Source: Gemmatimonadota bacterium (lineage in GTDB: Bacteria; Gemmatimonadota; Gemmatimonadetes; Gemmatimonadales; Gemmatimonadaceae). From it: a stretch of 64,000 nucleotides of DNA. Shown piece by piece: positions 56,398-64,000 of the stretch (its first letter is position 1; each line of letters opens with the position of its first letter). Under the pieces are notes generated by a model, which worked only from the letters and a program-made list of their open reading frames with translations, searched no databases and was not told where the DNA came from. The position numbers and the translations under genes were made by a program. The stretch spans positions 22,048 through 86,047 of the forward strand of contig JAJPIM010000025.1 of the NCBI GenBank assembly GCA_021324775.1. Reading direction: 5' to 3'.

Positions 56398-56627
56398 GCG
56401 CGATTCATGACGATAACTTCATAACGTTTTCTTCATGATGCGATGCGCAGAGCGACTGAAATCACACTCGAAAACAACGACTGGGATGAACCCCAGCATC
56501 GGTGGGACGAAACATGAATTGCATGGGCCGTATCGCGTTGTCGATTGCGATCGTGGGATCGATATTGCTTCCCACGAAGCGGACACGTTTGCTTCGCCCA
56601 TTCACCTCACGACAGACAGGAGCTTGC
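56398..56627 (+). other. Gene-free region upstream of flp pilin
   Basis: With the inverted repeat before it, this makes 354 bases without a gene between hsp20 and flp. Short frames are present but lack signals. The region carries one candidate promoter near 56538-56566 and a good Shine-Dalgarno (ACAGGAG) before the flp start. I see nothing else. Confidence 0.4.
56538..56566 (+). promoter_or_regulatory. Candidate sigma70-like promoter for flp
   Basis: TTGTCG (56538-56543) and GATATT (56561-56566) are spaced by 17 bases, each matching four of six consensus bases. It lies 61 bases before the flp start codon. The match is modest. Confidence 0.3.
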
Positions 56628-56831
56628 ATGACGCGCATCGGCCGCCTCGCACACGCGTTCATCAGCGATGACCAGGGCGCCACGATGATCGAATACGCGC
56701 TCCTGGCAGTCCTCATCGCTATGGTCGTCGCAATCGCCGCAATCACGCTGGGTCAGGCAATCTCCAACCAGTTCAACAAAGTCTCGACCTGCGTCAACAC
56801 CCCGAGTTCGGCGCACTGCTCGCCAGCGTAA
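56628..56831 (+). CDS. flp: Flp family type IVb pilin
   Basis: 67 aa from the ATG at 56628, preceded by AGGAG. The prepilin processing region reads DQGATMIEYALLAVLIAMVV, with the conserved Glu-Tyr pair of Flp pilins and a single hydrophobic helix to QAISNQFNKV. A Cys pair near the end (TCVNTPSSAHCS) may form a disulphide. Flp subunits build tight-adherence (Tad) pili. No tad secretion genes or prepilin peptidase lie in the window. A longer upstream frame is not needed. Confidence 0.9.
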   Translation: MTRIGRLAHAFISDDQGATMIEYALLAVLIAMVVAIAAITLGQAISNQFNKVSTCVNTPSSAHCSPA

Positions 56832-57138
56832 CCGTGGCGTGATGGCGCGCCCCGCGCGCGCCCCTCCCGCAGCGGAGGGTGTGGGTCCAATGCCCCGTTC
56901 ATCAGTATGATGGCGGGGCATTGTGTTGCCGGGTGCTGCGCCGGCCGGCGGTCGCGGAACAACCGGCCGATGAGAGGCATGTGCCAGTCGCCGGGCGCGC
57001 AGGCGCCGTTCGGGAACGACGCCGAGCGGGGTCGCATGGGGTTTCCCATTCCCCGGGAAGCGGCGCATGAGCCCTGCGGGCACGCGGCGCGAACACCTCC
57101 CCGATGCTTCCCTCCCCCCGGCCGGTGCCGGCACATTC
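56832..57138 (+). other. Gene-free region after flp
   Basis: The 307 bases contain the flp terminator hairpin (56889-56922). Beyond it I see no gene or strong signal. The alternative lactonase start ATG at 57067, preceded by GGGAAG, lies within the region. Confidence 0.35.
56889..56922 (+). terminator. Hairpin terminator after flp
   Basis: AATGCCCCG (56889-56897) pairs with CGGGGCATT (56914-56922), and inside them CATCA pairs with TGATG around a GTA loop. The following TTGTG-rich tract is short on U, so termination may be partial. Confidence 0.65.
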
Positions 57139-58824
57139 ATGCCCATGACTATCCACTCGAGAGCCACGCGGAGAGCCGCGTCGAGAACAGGGCTGAGAGC
57201 CGCGGCGCTCACCTGCGTTGTTGCGATCACCGCCGCCGGGTGCGCCGGATCACATACCAGACACTTCGCACTCGAAGGACTCACACCGGCTTTCTGGCAG
57301 TTGATCTCGCACCACGCCGCTCTCACCACCGTGGCGACGGGATTTGGATTCACCGAAGGCCCGGTCTGGGATCCGGACAACTTTCTCTACGTGAGCGATG
57401 AGACGCAGGACTCGATCTATCGCGTCACGATGGATGGCCACAAACAGGGCGTGATTCACCTGGGCGATCCCGATGGCAACACGTTCGACCAGGGCCATCG
57501 CCTCATCGACGGCGCGAGCGCACTGCGCGCCGTCATCGCGGTCTCGCCCGACGGGCATTACACGACGCTCGTGGACCGCTTCGAGGGCAAACGATTCAAC
57601 AGCCCCAACGATGTGATCCAGGGACCGGACGGCGCGCTCTACTTCACCGACCCCACGCTCGATCTCCCGCACGGCCAGCAGCAGGAGATCCCGTTCCAGG
57701 GCGTCTACCGTCTCGACGTCGTCGGCAACGTCACACTGCTCACCAAGGAGTTGACACAGCCGAACGGCCTCGCGTTCTCCCCCGATGGCAAGACGTTCTA
57801 TGTGGACGACAGCGAGCAGCGCAACATCCGGGCGTACGACTTCAACGCCGATGGGACGATCTCGAACGGCCGCATCTTCGGCGTCGAACCCGGCGCCAAG
57901 GACGACGGCGTCCCTGACGGGATGCGCGTGGACGCCGCGGGGAACATCTACGTCACCGGCCCGAAGGGTATCTGGGTCTGGGATCCCCAGGGCCACCATG
58001 TCGGCACCATTGACATGCCCGAGCAGCCCGCGAATCTCACCTGGGGCGACGCGGACTTCGGCACGCTCTACATCACCGCAACAACGTCCGTCTACCGTCT
58101 TCGGACATCGGTCCACGGCTTCGTCCCCTACATGGTCCCGACGGCGGCCGCGGCGCCGTGTGCCGTGACCGGGCCGGTCGCCACCCTCTCGCCGCCGCAC
58201 GTCGCCGGTCACCCGGGTCTCTCCCTCGATCCGCACGCCGCATCCTGGTCGCATGCTGCCACGACACGCATGGACCGCGATTGCTCCCGGCAGACCGACT
58301 ATCCGCAACTGGCAACCGAGATCCACGCCTTCTGGACCGACTCGGACCTCTACCTGCTGTTCGTCGCTCCGTTCGAGACGCTCAACGTGTGGCTGCCAGC
58401 CGCCAATTCCCGAGCCCGAACCCACCTCTGGGATCGCGACGTGGTCGAGATGTTCCTCGGCGACGACTGGCAGAACATCCGCCACTACCGCGAGTTCGAG
58501 ATCGCGCCGACCGCCGACTGGATCGACATCGCGATCGATCTCGATCACCCCGATACGTCGTTTGCGTGGCGCTCGGGCTGGCAGCGGATGGCGCGCATCG
58601 ATCAGCGCGCGCACACCTGGTACGCCGCGGCCCGCATCCCGCTGAAATCCGTCTCGGCGACAGCCGTCCAGCCCGGGACGAAATGGCGGATGAATCTCTA
58701 CCGGATCGATGGCCAGGGCGCCGATCCGCAGCGGCACTTTCTCTGCTGGCAGCCCACGTGTGACGTCTACCACGACCCCAACCATGTTCCGGAACACTTC
58801 GGGACCCTGGAGTTCGCCCGATGA
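57139..58824 (+). CDS. SMP-30/gluconolactonase-like lipoprotein fused to a CBM9-like domain
   Basis: 561 aa from the ATG at 57139; an ATG at 57067 is the alternative. The lipoprotein signal is basic, then LTCVVAITAAGC with its lipobox cysteine. The first half is an SMP-30 beta-propeller (GFGFTEGPVWDPDNFLYVSD, FNSPNDVIQGPDGALYFTDP, LTQPNGLAFSPDGKTFYVDD), with the metal-binding Glu, Asn and Asp positions present. From about residue 380 a carbohydrate-binding family 9-like domain follows (ATEIHAFWTDSDLYLLFVAP, RDVVEMFLGDDWQNIRHYRE). It should hydrolyse sugar lactones. The stop overlaps the PQQ dehydrogenase start (ATGA). Confidence 0.85.
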   Translation: MPMTIHSRATRRAASRTGLRAAALTCVVAITAAGCAGSHTRHFALEGLTPAFWQLISHHAALTTVATGFGFTEGPVWDPDNFLYVSDETQDSIYRVTMDGHKQGVIHLGDPDGNTFDQGHRLIDGASALRAVIAVSPDGHYTTLVDRFEGKRFNSPNDVIQGPDGALYFTDPTLDLPHGQQQEIPFQGVYRLDVVGNVTLLTKELTQPNGLAFSPDGKTFYVDDSEQRNIRAYDFNADGTISNGRIFGVEPGAKDDGVPDGMRVDAAGNIYVTGPKGIWVWDPQGHHVGTIDMPEQPANLTWGDADFGTLYITATTSVYRLRTSVHGFVPYMVPTAAAAPCAVTGPVATLSPPHVAGHPGLSLDPHAASWSHAATTRMDRDCSRQTDYPQLATEIHAFWTDSDLYLLFVAPFETLNVWLPAANSRARTHLWDRDVVEMFLGDDWQNIRHYREFEIAPTADWIDIAIDLDHPDTSFAWRSGWQRMARIDQRAHTWYAAARIPLKSVSATAVQPGTKWRMNLYRIDGQGADPQRHFLCWQPTCDVYHDPNHVPEHFGTLEFAR

Positions 58825-61127
58825 CGCGAGCCGGATGGATGTTCGGCGCGGGAGTCGTCGTCGCGGGAGTCGTCGTTGCGATACCCGTCCACGCGCAGAC
58901 GTTCGCCGCCGGGCAGACTGCCTTCGCGATCCGATGCGCCGGTTGCCACGGTACCGCCGGCAAGGGTGGCGAGATCGGGCCGAATATCACCGACACGGAC
59001 GCCGACACACTGATTCCCCGGCCCCTTGCCGACATCATCACCCACGGCAACCGCGACGCCGGCATGCCGGCGTTCGCGCTCTCCCGGACCGAGCTGGCCT
59101 CGCTCGTCACGTACATCACGGCGCTGCGCGCGCCTGCCGCCGCTCACCCGCCTGCCGGCAACGTTCTGGCCGGGGAGCGATTCTATTTCGGCGCCGGTGG
59201 CTGCACGGCGTGTCACATGATCCGCGGCAGCGGCGGCACGACCGGACCCGATCTGTCGAACATCGGGCGCGAGCGACGGCTGGAGCGCATCTCGCAAGCG
59301 CTCCTGCATCCCGGAGCCGCGCCCCGGCGAGGATACCGCGGCGTGTCAGTGACGCTGCGTGATGGCGGAACGCTTCGCGGACTGGTCAAGAACGAAAGCA
59401 ATTTCGACCTGCAGTTGCAGGACCTGAATGGCACGATGCACTACCTCTCCAGGAGCGACATCGCCCAGGAGCACTACGATTCGGCGTCGCTCATGCCGGC
59501 CGTCGCCCAGGACTCCGGTACGGTCCGCGATCTGACTGCATTCCTGAGCCGCCTCACCAGCGATGGCGCTCCACCACAGATGTGGACGCCGCCCACTGCC
59601 CCGGCGCCGCGCACGTTCGCCGCGGGCGACTGGCCCACCTACAACGGCGACTGGTCCGGCAATCGCTACAGCACACTCCGGGAGATCGACACGGCCAACG
59701 TGCGCGGCCTCGCCGCCGCCTGGATGTTCCCCGTCAGCAACGCGCGGCACCTCGAAGGAACGCCCGTCGTGGTGGACGGCACGATGTTCGTCACCACCGC
59801 GAACGAAGCATATGCGCTCGACGCACAGACCGGCCGGCCCATCTGGCACTATACGCGGCCGCTGACCCGCGGTGTGGTCGGAGACGCTGCTGGCGCGATC
59901 AACCGCGGTGTGGCGGTGCTCGGTGACCGGGTGTTCATGGTCACCGATCATGCGCACCTGATCTCGCTCTCCCGGCTCACGGGCAAGCTGCAGTGGGACG
60001 TGGCGATGGCCGACTATCGCAATCACTACGGAGCGACGGGCGCACCACTGATCGCCGGCAACCTCGTCGTCTCGGGAACCTCCGGCGGTGATGAGGGCGA
60101 CCGGGGATTCGTGGCCGCATACAACCCGTCAACCGGAGCGCGCGTGTGGCGATTCTGGACGCTGCCCGCGCGCGGCGAACCGCTCGCCGCGACATGGAAG
60201 GGGCGCGCGCTCGAACACGGGTGTGGATCGGCATGGCTCACGGGCACCTACGACTCAGCGGCCAAGGTACTGTACTGGCCGACCGGCAACCCCTGCCCCG
60301 ACTACAACGGCGACGAGCGACTCGGCGACAATCTGTACTCGAGCTCCGTGCTGGCCCTCGACCCCGAGACCGGCGCCCTGCGCTGGTACTATCAGTTCAC
60401 GCCCCACAACCTGCACGACTGGGATGCGACCGAAACGCTTGCGCTTGTCGACGCCGATTTTCACGGCGAGCCGCGCAAGCTGCTGCTGCAAGCGAACCGG
60501 AACGGCTTCTTCTACGTATTGGATCGGACCGACGGAAAACTCCTGCTGGCGAAGCAGTACGTGCACCACCAGACGTGGTCGAGTGGCGTCGGGCCTGACG
60601 GCCGGCCCGTGGTGCTGCATGAGTCCGACCCGACGGAGCAAGGGACGAGAGCCTGCCCGTCGATCGAGGGCGCCTCGAACTGGATGTCCACGTCGTTCAA
60701 TCCCGCCACACACCTCTACTATGTGATGACGCTGGAGGCGTGCAGCATCTACACCAAGTCCTCAGCCTGGTGGGAGCGCGGCAGATCGTTCTACGGCGGC
60801 TCGGCAAATCCTGTCCCGGGCGAGCTGCGCCAGAAGGTGTTGCGGGCAATCGACCCGCAAACCGGCAACATAGTGTGGGAGGTCCCGCAGATCGGCGATG
60901 GGTCTAGCTGGGGCGGCGTGCTGAGCACGGCTGGCGGGCTGGTGTTCTACGCCGATGACGCCGGTGCCTTCGCGGCGGCTAACGCCGTCACCGGTGCCCC
61001 GCTGTGGCACTTCCATACGAACGAGCTCTGGAAGGCATCTCCGATGACGTACTCTGTGCGTGGCAAACAGTACGTGGCCATCGAAGCGGGATCGGAGATC
61101 CTCTCGTTCGCGCTCCAGATGCCATAG
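58821..61127 (+). CDS. PQQ-dependent dehydrogenase with two N-terminal haem c sites
   Basis: 768 aa with a signal peptide (VVVAGVVVAIPVHAQ). A first cytochrome c domain has CAGCH at C39-H43 with M82 as possible axial ligand; a second haem motif is CTACH at C128-H132. The PQQ propeller starts near residue 270 (WPTYNGDWSGNRYSTL, then GTPVVVDGTMFVTTANEAYA) and shows tryptophan-docking repeats (PETGALRWYYQF, QTGNIVWEVPQ). PHNLHDWDATETL corresponds to the catalytic Asp segment. Haem domains at the N-terminus, not the C-terminus as in alcohol dehydrogenases, are notable. The partner lactonase suggests sugar oxidation to lactones. Confidence 0.88.
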   Translation: MTRAGWMFGAGVVVAGVVVAIPVHAQTFAAGQTAFAIRCAGCHGTAGKGGEIGPNITDTDADTLIPRPLADIITHGNRDAGMPAFALSRTELASLVTYITALRAPAAAHPPAGNVLAGERFYFGAGGCTACHMIRGSGGTTGPDLSNIGRERRLERISQALLHPGAAPRRGYRGVSVTLRDGGTLRGLVKNESNFDLQLQDLNGTMHYLSRSDIAQEHYDSASLMPAVAQDSGTVRDLTAFLSRLTSDGAPPQMWTPPTAPAPRTFAAGDWPTYNGDWSGNRYSTLREIDTANVRGLAAAWMFPVSNARHLEGTPVVVDGTMFVTTANEAYALDAQTGRPIWHYTRPLTRGVVGDAAGAINRGVAVLGDRVFMVTDHAHLISLSRLTGKLQWDVAMADYRNHYGATGAPLIAGNLVVSGTSGGDEGDRGFVAAYNPSTGARVWRFWTLPARGEPLAATWKGRALEHGCGSAWLTGTYDSAAKVLYWPTGNPCPDYNGDERLGDNLYSSSVLALDPETGALRWYYQFTPHNLHDWDATETLALVDADFHGEPRKLLLQANRNGFFYVLDRTDGKLLLAKQYVHHQTWSSGVGPDGRPVVLHESDPTEQGTRACPSIEGASNWMSTSFNPATHLYYVMTLEACSIYTKSSAWWERGRSFYGGSANPVPGELRQKVLRAIDPQTGNIVWEVPQIGDGSSWGGVLSTAGGLVFYADDAGAFAAANAVTGAPLWHFHTNELWKASPMTYSVRGKQYVAIEAGSEILSFALQMP

Positions 61128-61239
61128 CCCAGCAACCGCCCCGGTAGGGGTCGGTCGCAAGGCGTAGCAACCTGGCCCTGAGCACGGGCCGGTCGCCGCA
61201 TCCCATCGGCGCTATCCTAACGATGTCTGGCCGGCTACC

Positions 61240-62391
61240 ATGCGGGTCATGGACTATCTGGCAACTCGCGCCGGCCGCGCCACGAGGATCGTCACACTGC
61301 TCCTCGTCGTGGGGCTCGCGCGGATTGTATGTCCCGCCCTGGCCCACTCGCAGGCTGGCGGTCCGGCGCCGGGAATCCCCGATATCGCGGCTCTCCCGCA
61401 CGCAACGATGACGTTCGATGCGAAGCAGGGCCAGCTCATCCTCGATCTTCCGCCGGCTGACCTGCCAGCCTCCGGCGCCGGCGGAATGGCGATGGTGAGT
61501 TCGCCAGTGTACCAGGCCGACGTGCCGGCAAGCTGCACGATTCACAGCTCGCGCGCGTCGGTGCTGGACAGCGCGGGGCGCGAGTTGCCGAAGGTTTTCC
61601 TTCATCACGTGCACCTGTCCGACGCCGGCCACCGGGATCTGTTTCTGGCCGGCACGCTGCATCTGCTCGCCGCGAGCAAGGAGACGCCATCGGTCGCGGT
61701 TCCCGCATTGATCCTTGGACTCCCCGTCACTCAGGGACAACGCCTCATCACCTGGTCGATGCTGAGCAACGAAACGCCGATCGCGCATCACGGCGTTCAC
61801 GTGCGGATGGTGATCGGGTGCCGGCCGGTCACTCGAGGGATGTTCGGGTCGTGGTTTCCCCTGTTTCGCGCGTACCCATGGGTCATGGATGCGATGTTCC
61901 CGAACGGGCGCCGCCCGCGAAGCGATCGGTCGTTCGACCTGCCTCCGGGCCGCACCACGCACAGTTGGGAGAGCAGGCCCGCGATTCCCGGCGACATCGT
62001 CGGGATCGGTGGCCACGTGCACGACTACGCCGTGAGCCTCGATTTCACCGATGTCACGACCGGCCAGGTGATCTGGCACGTCACGCCGGTCCGGGATTCC
62101 GCTGGCCACGTACTGGATCTCCCGGTCACGCGATTCTACAACTGGCACCGCCTCGGCGTGCACATCGACCCCTCGCACCGATATCGGATCACCGTCACCT
62201 ACGACAACCCGACGGCGCATGTCATCCCGGAGGGCGGGATGGGCTCTGTGGCGGGCTTGTTCATCCCCGACCGTGGCACGCGGTGGCCCGACGTGAACAT
62301 CGCCGACCCCGTCTATCAGCAGGACATGCTCGAACTCTTCGGCTCGGACTCCGGCGGTACGATGGCGGGGATGAGTGGGATGAAGCGGTAG
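61240..62391 (+). CDS. Secreted PHM/Nod19-like putative copper protein
   Basis: 383 aa with a signal peptide (IVTLLLVVGLARIVCPALAH). The order of possible copper ligands matches peptidylglycine monooxygenase: HH at 122-123 (FLHHVHLSD), HxH at 259-261 (GGHVHDYAV) and Met at 334 (EGGMGSVAGLF). A third His of the first site is unclear (H183, H184 or H187). The HHVxL and GHxHD patterns also recall the stress-induced Nod19 family. The C-terminus is Met-rich (GTMAGMSGMKR). Enzymatic activity is unproven; a binding protein is possible. It follows the PQQ dehydrogenase by 112 bases. Confidence 0.55.
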   Translation: MRVMDYLATRAGRATRIVTLLLVVGLARIVCPALAHSQAGGPAPGIPDIAALPHATMTFDAKQGQLILDLPPADLPASGAGGMAMVSSPVYQADVPASCTIHSSRASVLDSAGRELPKVFLHHVHLSDAGHRDLFLAGTLHLLAASKETPSVAVPALILGLPVTQGQRLITWSMLSNETPIAHHGVHVRMVIGCRPVTRGMFGSWFPLFRAYPWVMDAMFPNGRRPRSDRSFDLPPGRTTHSWESRPAIPGDIVGIGGHVHDYAVSLDFTDVTTGQVIWHVTPVRDSAGHVLDLPVTRFYNWHRLGVHIDPSHRYRITVTYDNPTAHVIPEGGMGSVAGLFIPDRGTRWPDVNIADPVYQQDMLELFGSDSGGTMAGMSGMKR

Positions 62392-62637
62392 CTAACGCGG
62401 CCGTTCGCCACGTGGCCCATCGACAAGCTCCCGGGGTTGTGTGGGACGAGCACGTCTCATAATGTGGTGAATTAGCGGCTACTTGATCGCGTGCGGCAAC
62501 GCGCTGTAGCGTCACAGGCAGCGCAATCCCGAAGGACCGGCACGCCGTCCCGCCACACGGCTCCCGAGACCATGCCCCCCACGCACGCCGGCACGATTGT
62601 TCGCAGAGCTCGAGCCGCGCAGCGGAAGTCTCGCGGT

Positions 62638-63852
62638 GTGCCGAGCATCGCGCGACACATCGTTCTCGTCGTGTTGGGTGCGCTGGGTCTCGTCCGACCT
62701 CCTGGGCTGCACGCCGCGCCGTTCGCTCTCATCGATTCGTCCGGCACGCTCGCCGGCGTGCTCGTTGGCAAGGAAGACGGCCAGCCGGTCCCATACGGGA
62801 CGGTGTTGATCGTGGAGACGGGCGAAGAGCGGTTCGCCAGTGCCAGCGGCGCGTTCCGCATCGCCGGTTTGGTCCCGGGCACGTACACGGTCCGCGCGAG
62901 GCAGATCGGCTACACACCGAAGGACACGACAGTCCAGATCGCACCCGCGCCTGCCGTGACCACAGTGTCGATCCAGCTCACCCTTCTGCCGGTGATTCTC
63001 AGGACGGTCCGCGTGCAGGGGCACCAGTCGGACAAGTGCGTTACGGCCGGCATTCCGGATTCTACCGTGGATCCTGAGCTCGCTAGCCTGTTCACGCAGG
63101 TACGGGAGAATGTCGATCGGTACCGCCTGCTCATGCGCGAGTATCCGTTCCGGTATGCCCGCGAGGAACAACGATTCACCCGCTACGATCCGGACGGAGT
63201 CCGCCGGGATGTGCGCGAGGCAGTCGATACCGCGATCTTCGAGTCGCGCGCCCGCCGCCCCTACCACGTCGGCGGGATTCTCTACTACGACACCGGTGCC
63301 GATGGGCGTCGCCTGCTGTACATGTATCTCCCAACGTTCGGCGAGCTCGGTGACTCGGCATTCCTCGCGGCGCACTGCTTCCGTTACGGCGGTGACGCAC
63401 CCGCCGCAGGACTGCCCGGTGAGGAGCTGATCCGTGTGGACTTCGTGCCGTTGTCCCGGATCAAGCAGCCCGATGTCTCCGGATCCGTCTACATCGATGC
63501 GCAGCGTCTGACGGTGCGCCGCGCGGTATTCGCGATGACGAAACCCGACGCGGTGCGTCCGCCCGTCGTCGGTTTTAAGGTCACGACGTCATTTCGGGAG
63601 TTGGTGCCGCTCGTTCCATTGATGGATTCGGTCGAGACGGAACAGCCGATCTCCGGCGAGGTGTATGTCCGCTTCACGCCTGGCGGATCGCCATCGCCCG
63701 GCAACTCGGGCGGGGACGCCGTGCGCGTGGCGCGCGAGGTGATCCAGCGCTACCGGGTGCTCACTGTCGAGTTCGAGCAGCCGTCGGGCGGGCCGGCGAA
63801 CTCGCCGCCGCTCGTGCCGCCGGCCGATTCAGCCTCGTTACAACATGGCTAA
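62638..63852 (+). CDS. Secreted protein with N-terminal carboxypeptidase regulatory-like domain
   Basis: 404 aa from the GTG at 62638 (MPSIARHIVLVVLGALGLV) with GGAAG upstream; in-frame starts at 62491 and 62572 would give longer cytoplasmic leads. After the signal, a CarboxypepD_reg domain (LAGVLVGKEDGQPVPYGTVL, SASGAFRIAGLVPGTYTVRA, QIGYTPKDTTVQI) covers about 90 residues. A C-terminal 250-residue region (YRLLMREYPFRYAREEQRFT, VDFVPLSRIKQPDVSGSVYI) resembles the barrel-less DUF-type proteins common beside TonB receptors. The role is unknown. Confidence 0.75.
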   Translation: MPSIARHIVLVVLGALGLVRPPGLHAAPFALIDSSGTLAGVLVGKEDGQPVPYGTVLIVETGEERFASASGAFRIAGLVPGTYTVRARQIGYTPKDTTVQIAPAPAVTTVSIQLTLLPVILRTVRVQGHQSDKCVTAGIPDSTVDPELASLFTQVRENVDRYRLLMREYPFRYAREEQRFTRYDPDGVRRDVREAVDTAIFESRARRPYHVGGILYYDTGADGRRLLYMYLPTFGELGDSAFLAAHCFRYGGDAPAAGLPGEELIRVDFVPLSRIKQPDVSGSVYIDAQRLTVRRAVFAMTKPDAVRPPVVGFKVTTSFRELVPLVPLMDSVETEQPISGEVYVRFTPGGSPSPGNSGGDAVRVAREVIQRYRVLTVEFEQPSGGPANSPPLVPPADSASLQHG

Positions 63853-64000
63853 CGCACGCTGCGCAGCCGCATGCCCCTCCTGCGCGGCGATATGCCAGTG
63901 CTGGTTGCCATTCAGCTCGGAGTGGCCGAAGGTCACCCGCCCCCACGGCTGGCGCAGCAGATCCGCCGGCGTCGGCTTCCCGTTCTTCGGCGTGTAGAAC
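63838..64000 (-). CDS. FAD-dependent oxidoreductase, C-terminal fragment cut by window edge
   Basis: The stop TAA (63840-63838) ends a frame that is open to base 64000; 53 residues are visible. They read FYTPKNGKPTPADLL, then QPWGRVTFGHSELNGNQHW and IAAQEGHAAAQRALAML. The GRVxFGHSE...GNQHWxxAAxEGxxAA pattern is the C-terminal FAD-binding end of amine oxidase/phytoene desaturase-type flavoproteins. The 3' end overlaps the convergent upstream gene by 15 bases. Confidence 0.6.
   Translation of the reverse strand, partial: FYTPKNGKPTPADLLRQPWGRVTFGHSELNGNQHWHIAAQEGHAAAQRALAML

Noticed and set aside
56490..56520. Sigma54 promoter upstream of flp (TGGGACG...TTGCA)
   Set aside because: The GG and GC elements are about 15 bases apart, not the 10 needed.
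57250..58797. A 515-codon minus-strand frame opposite the lactonase
   Set aside because: It mirrors the third-position bias of the real plus-strand gene, with composition of repeated Arg/Val/Asp and no domain.

Overview
The window is a high-GC, almost wall-to-wall coding chromosomal segment from a diderm bacterium. Porin, Wzi/Wza export proteins, TonB-ExbB-ExbD and many signal-peptide proteins all imply an outer membrane. The protein flavour (inositol lipid genes, K+-independent H+-pyrophosphatase, carboxypeptidase-like regulatory domain proteins, DUF1343/NamZ) looks most like Gemmatimonadota. That assignment is inferred from memory and was not checked by any search. There is no sign of a plasmid, phage, insertion sequence or CRISPR array.

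Bases 1-36627 are read almost entirely from the minus strand. From right to left this holds: a DUF1343 exo-N-acetylmuramidase; a run of overlapping genes (35077 down to about 20635) for inositol lipid synthesis, a 2-oxoacid dehydrogenase E1alpha-E1beta-E2 set, a PHP phosphoesterase, an SDR, an unrecognised Rossmann protein, trxB, an MBL hydrolase, aspA and an Rrf2 regulator; a tRNA-Leu(CAG) on the plus strand with its own promoter and terminator; smpB-amidase-pyrD-pyrF joined by stop/start overlaps; a carbohydrate porin; then rpmJ-rpsM-rpsK-rpsD-rpoA-rplQ-rpmB. This ribosomal block continues with no clear break into gmd-rmd-carB-wbpD-wbpB-wbpE-wbpA-wzi-wza, so surface polysaccharide synthesis and export lie directly behind the alpha operon.

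Bases 36655-41510 (plus) carry two sodium:solute symporters, erpA and a BadF-family sugar kinase; with the divergent NamZ they form a plausible peptidoglycan amino-sugar salvage locus. Bases 41555-46831 (minus) carry an H+-translocating pyrophosphatase between two APC amino acid permeases. Bases 47042-50436 (minus) are a TonB-ExbB-ExbD-ExbD-TonB energy transduction cluster. Bases 50539-55567 (minus) hold two two-component systems, the second with an NtrC-type regulator whose GAFTGA loop is degenerate.

Bases 55827-63852 (plus) are more accessory: an Hsp20 followed by a striking homopurine/homopyrimidine inverted repeat, an orphan Flp pilin, and a secreted oxidative module. The module has a lipoprotein SMP-30 lactonase fused to a CBM9-like domain, overlapping a PQQ dehydrogenase with two N-terminal haem c sites, then a PHM/Nod19-like putative copper protein and a carboxypeptidase-regulatory-domain protein. 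Both edges cut genes: wza at the left and a FAD oxidoreductase C-terminus at the right.
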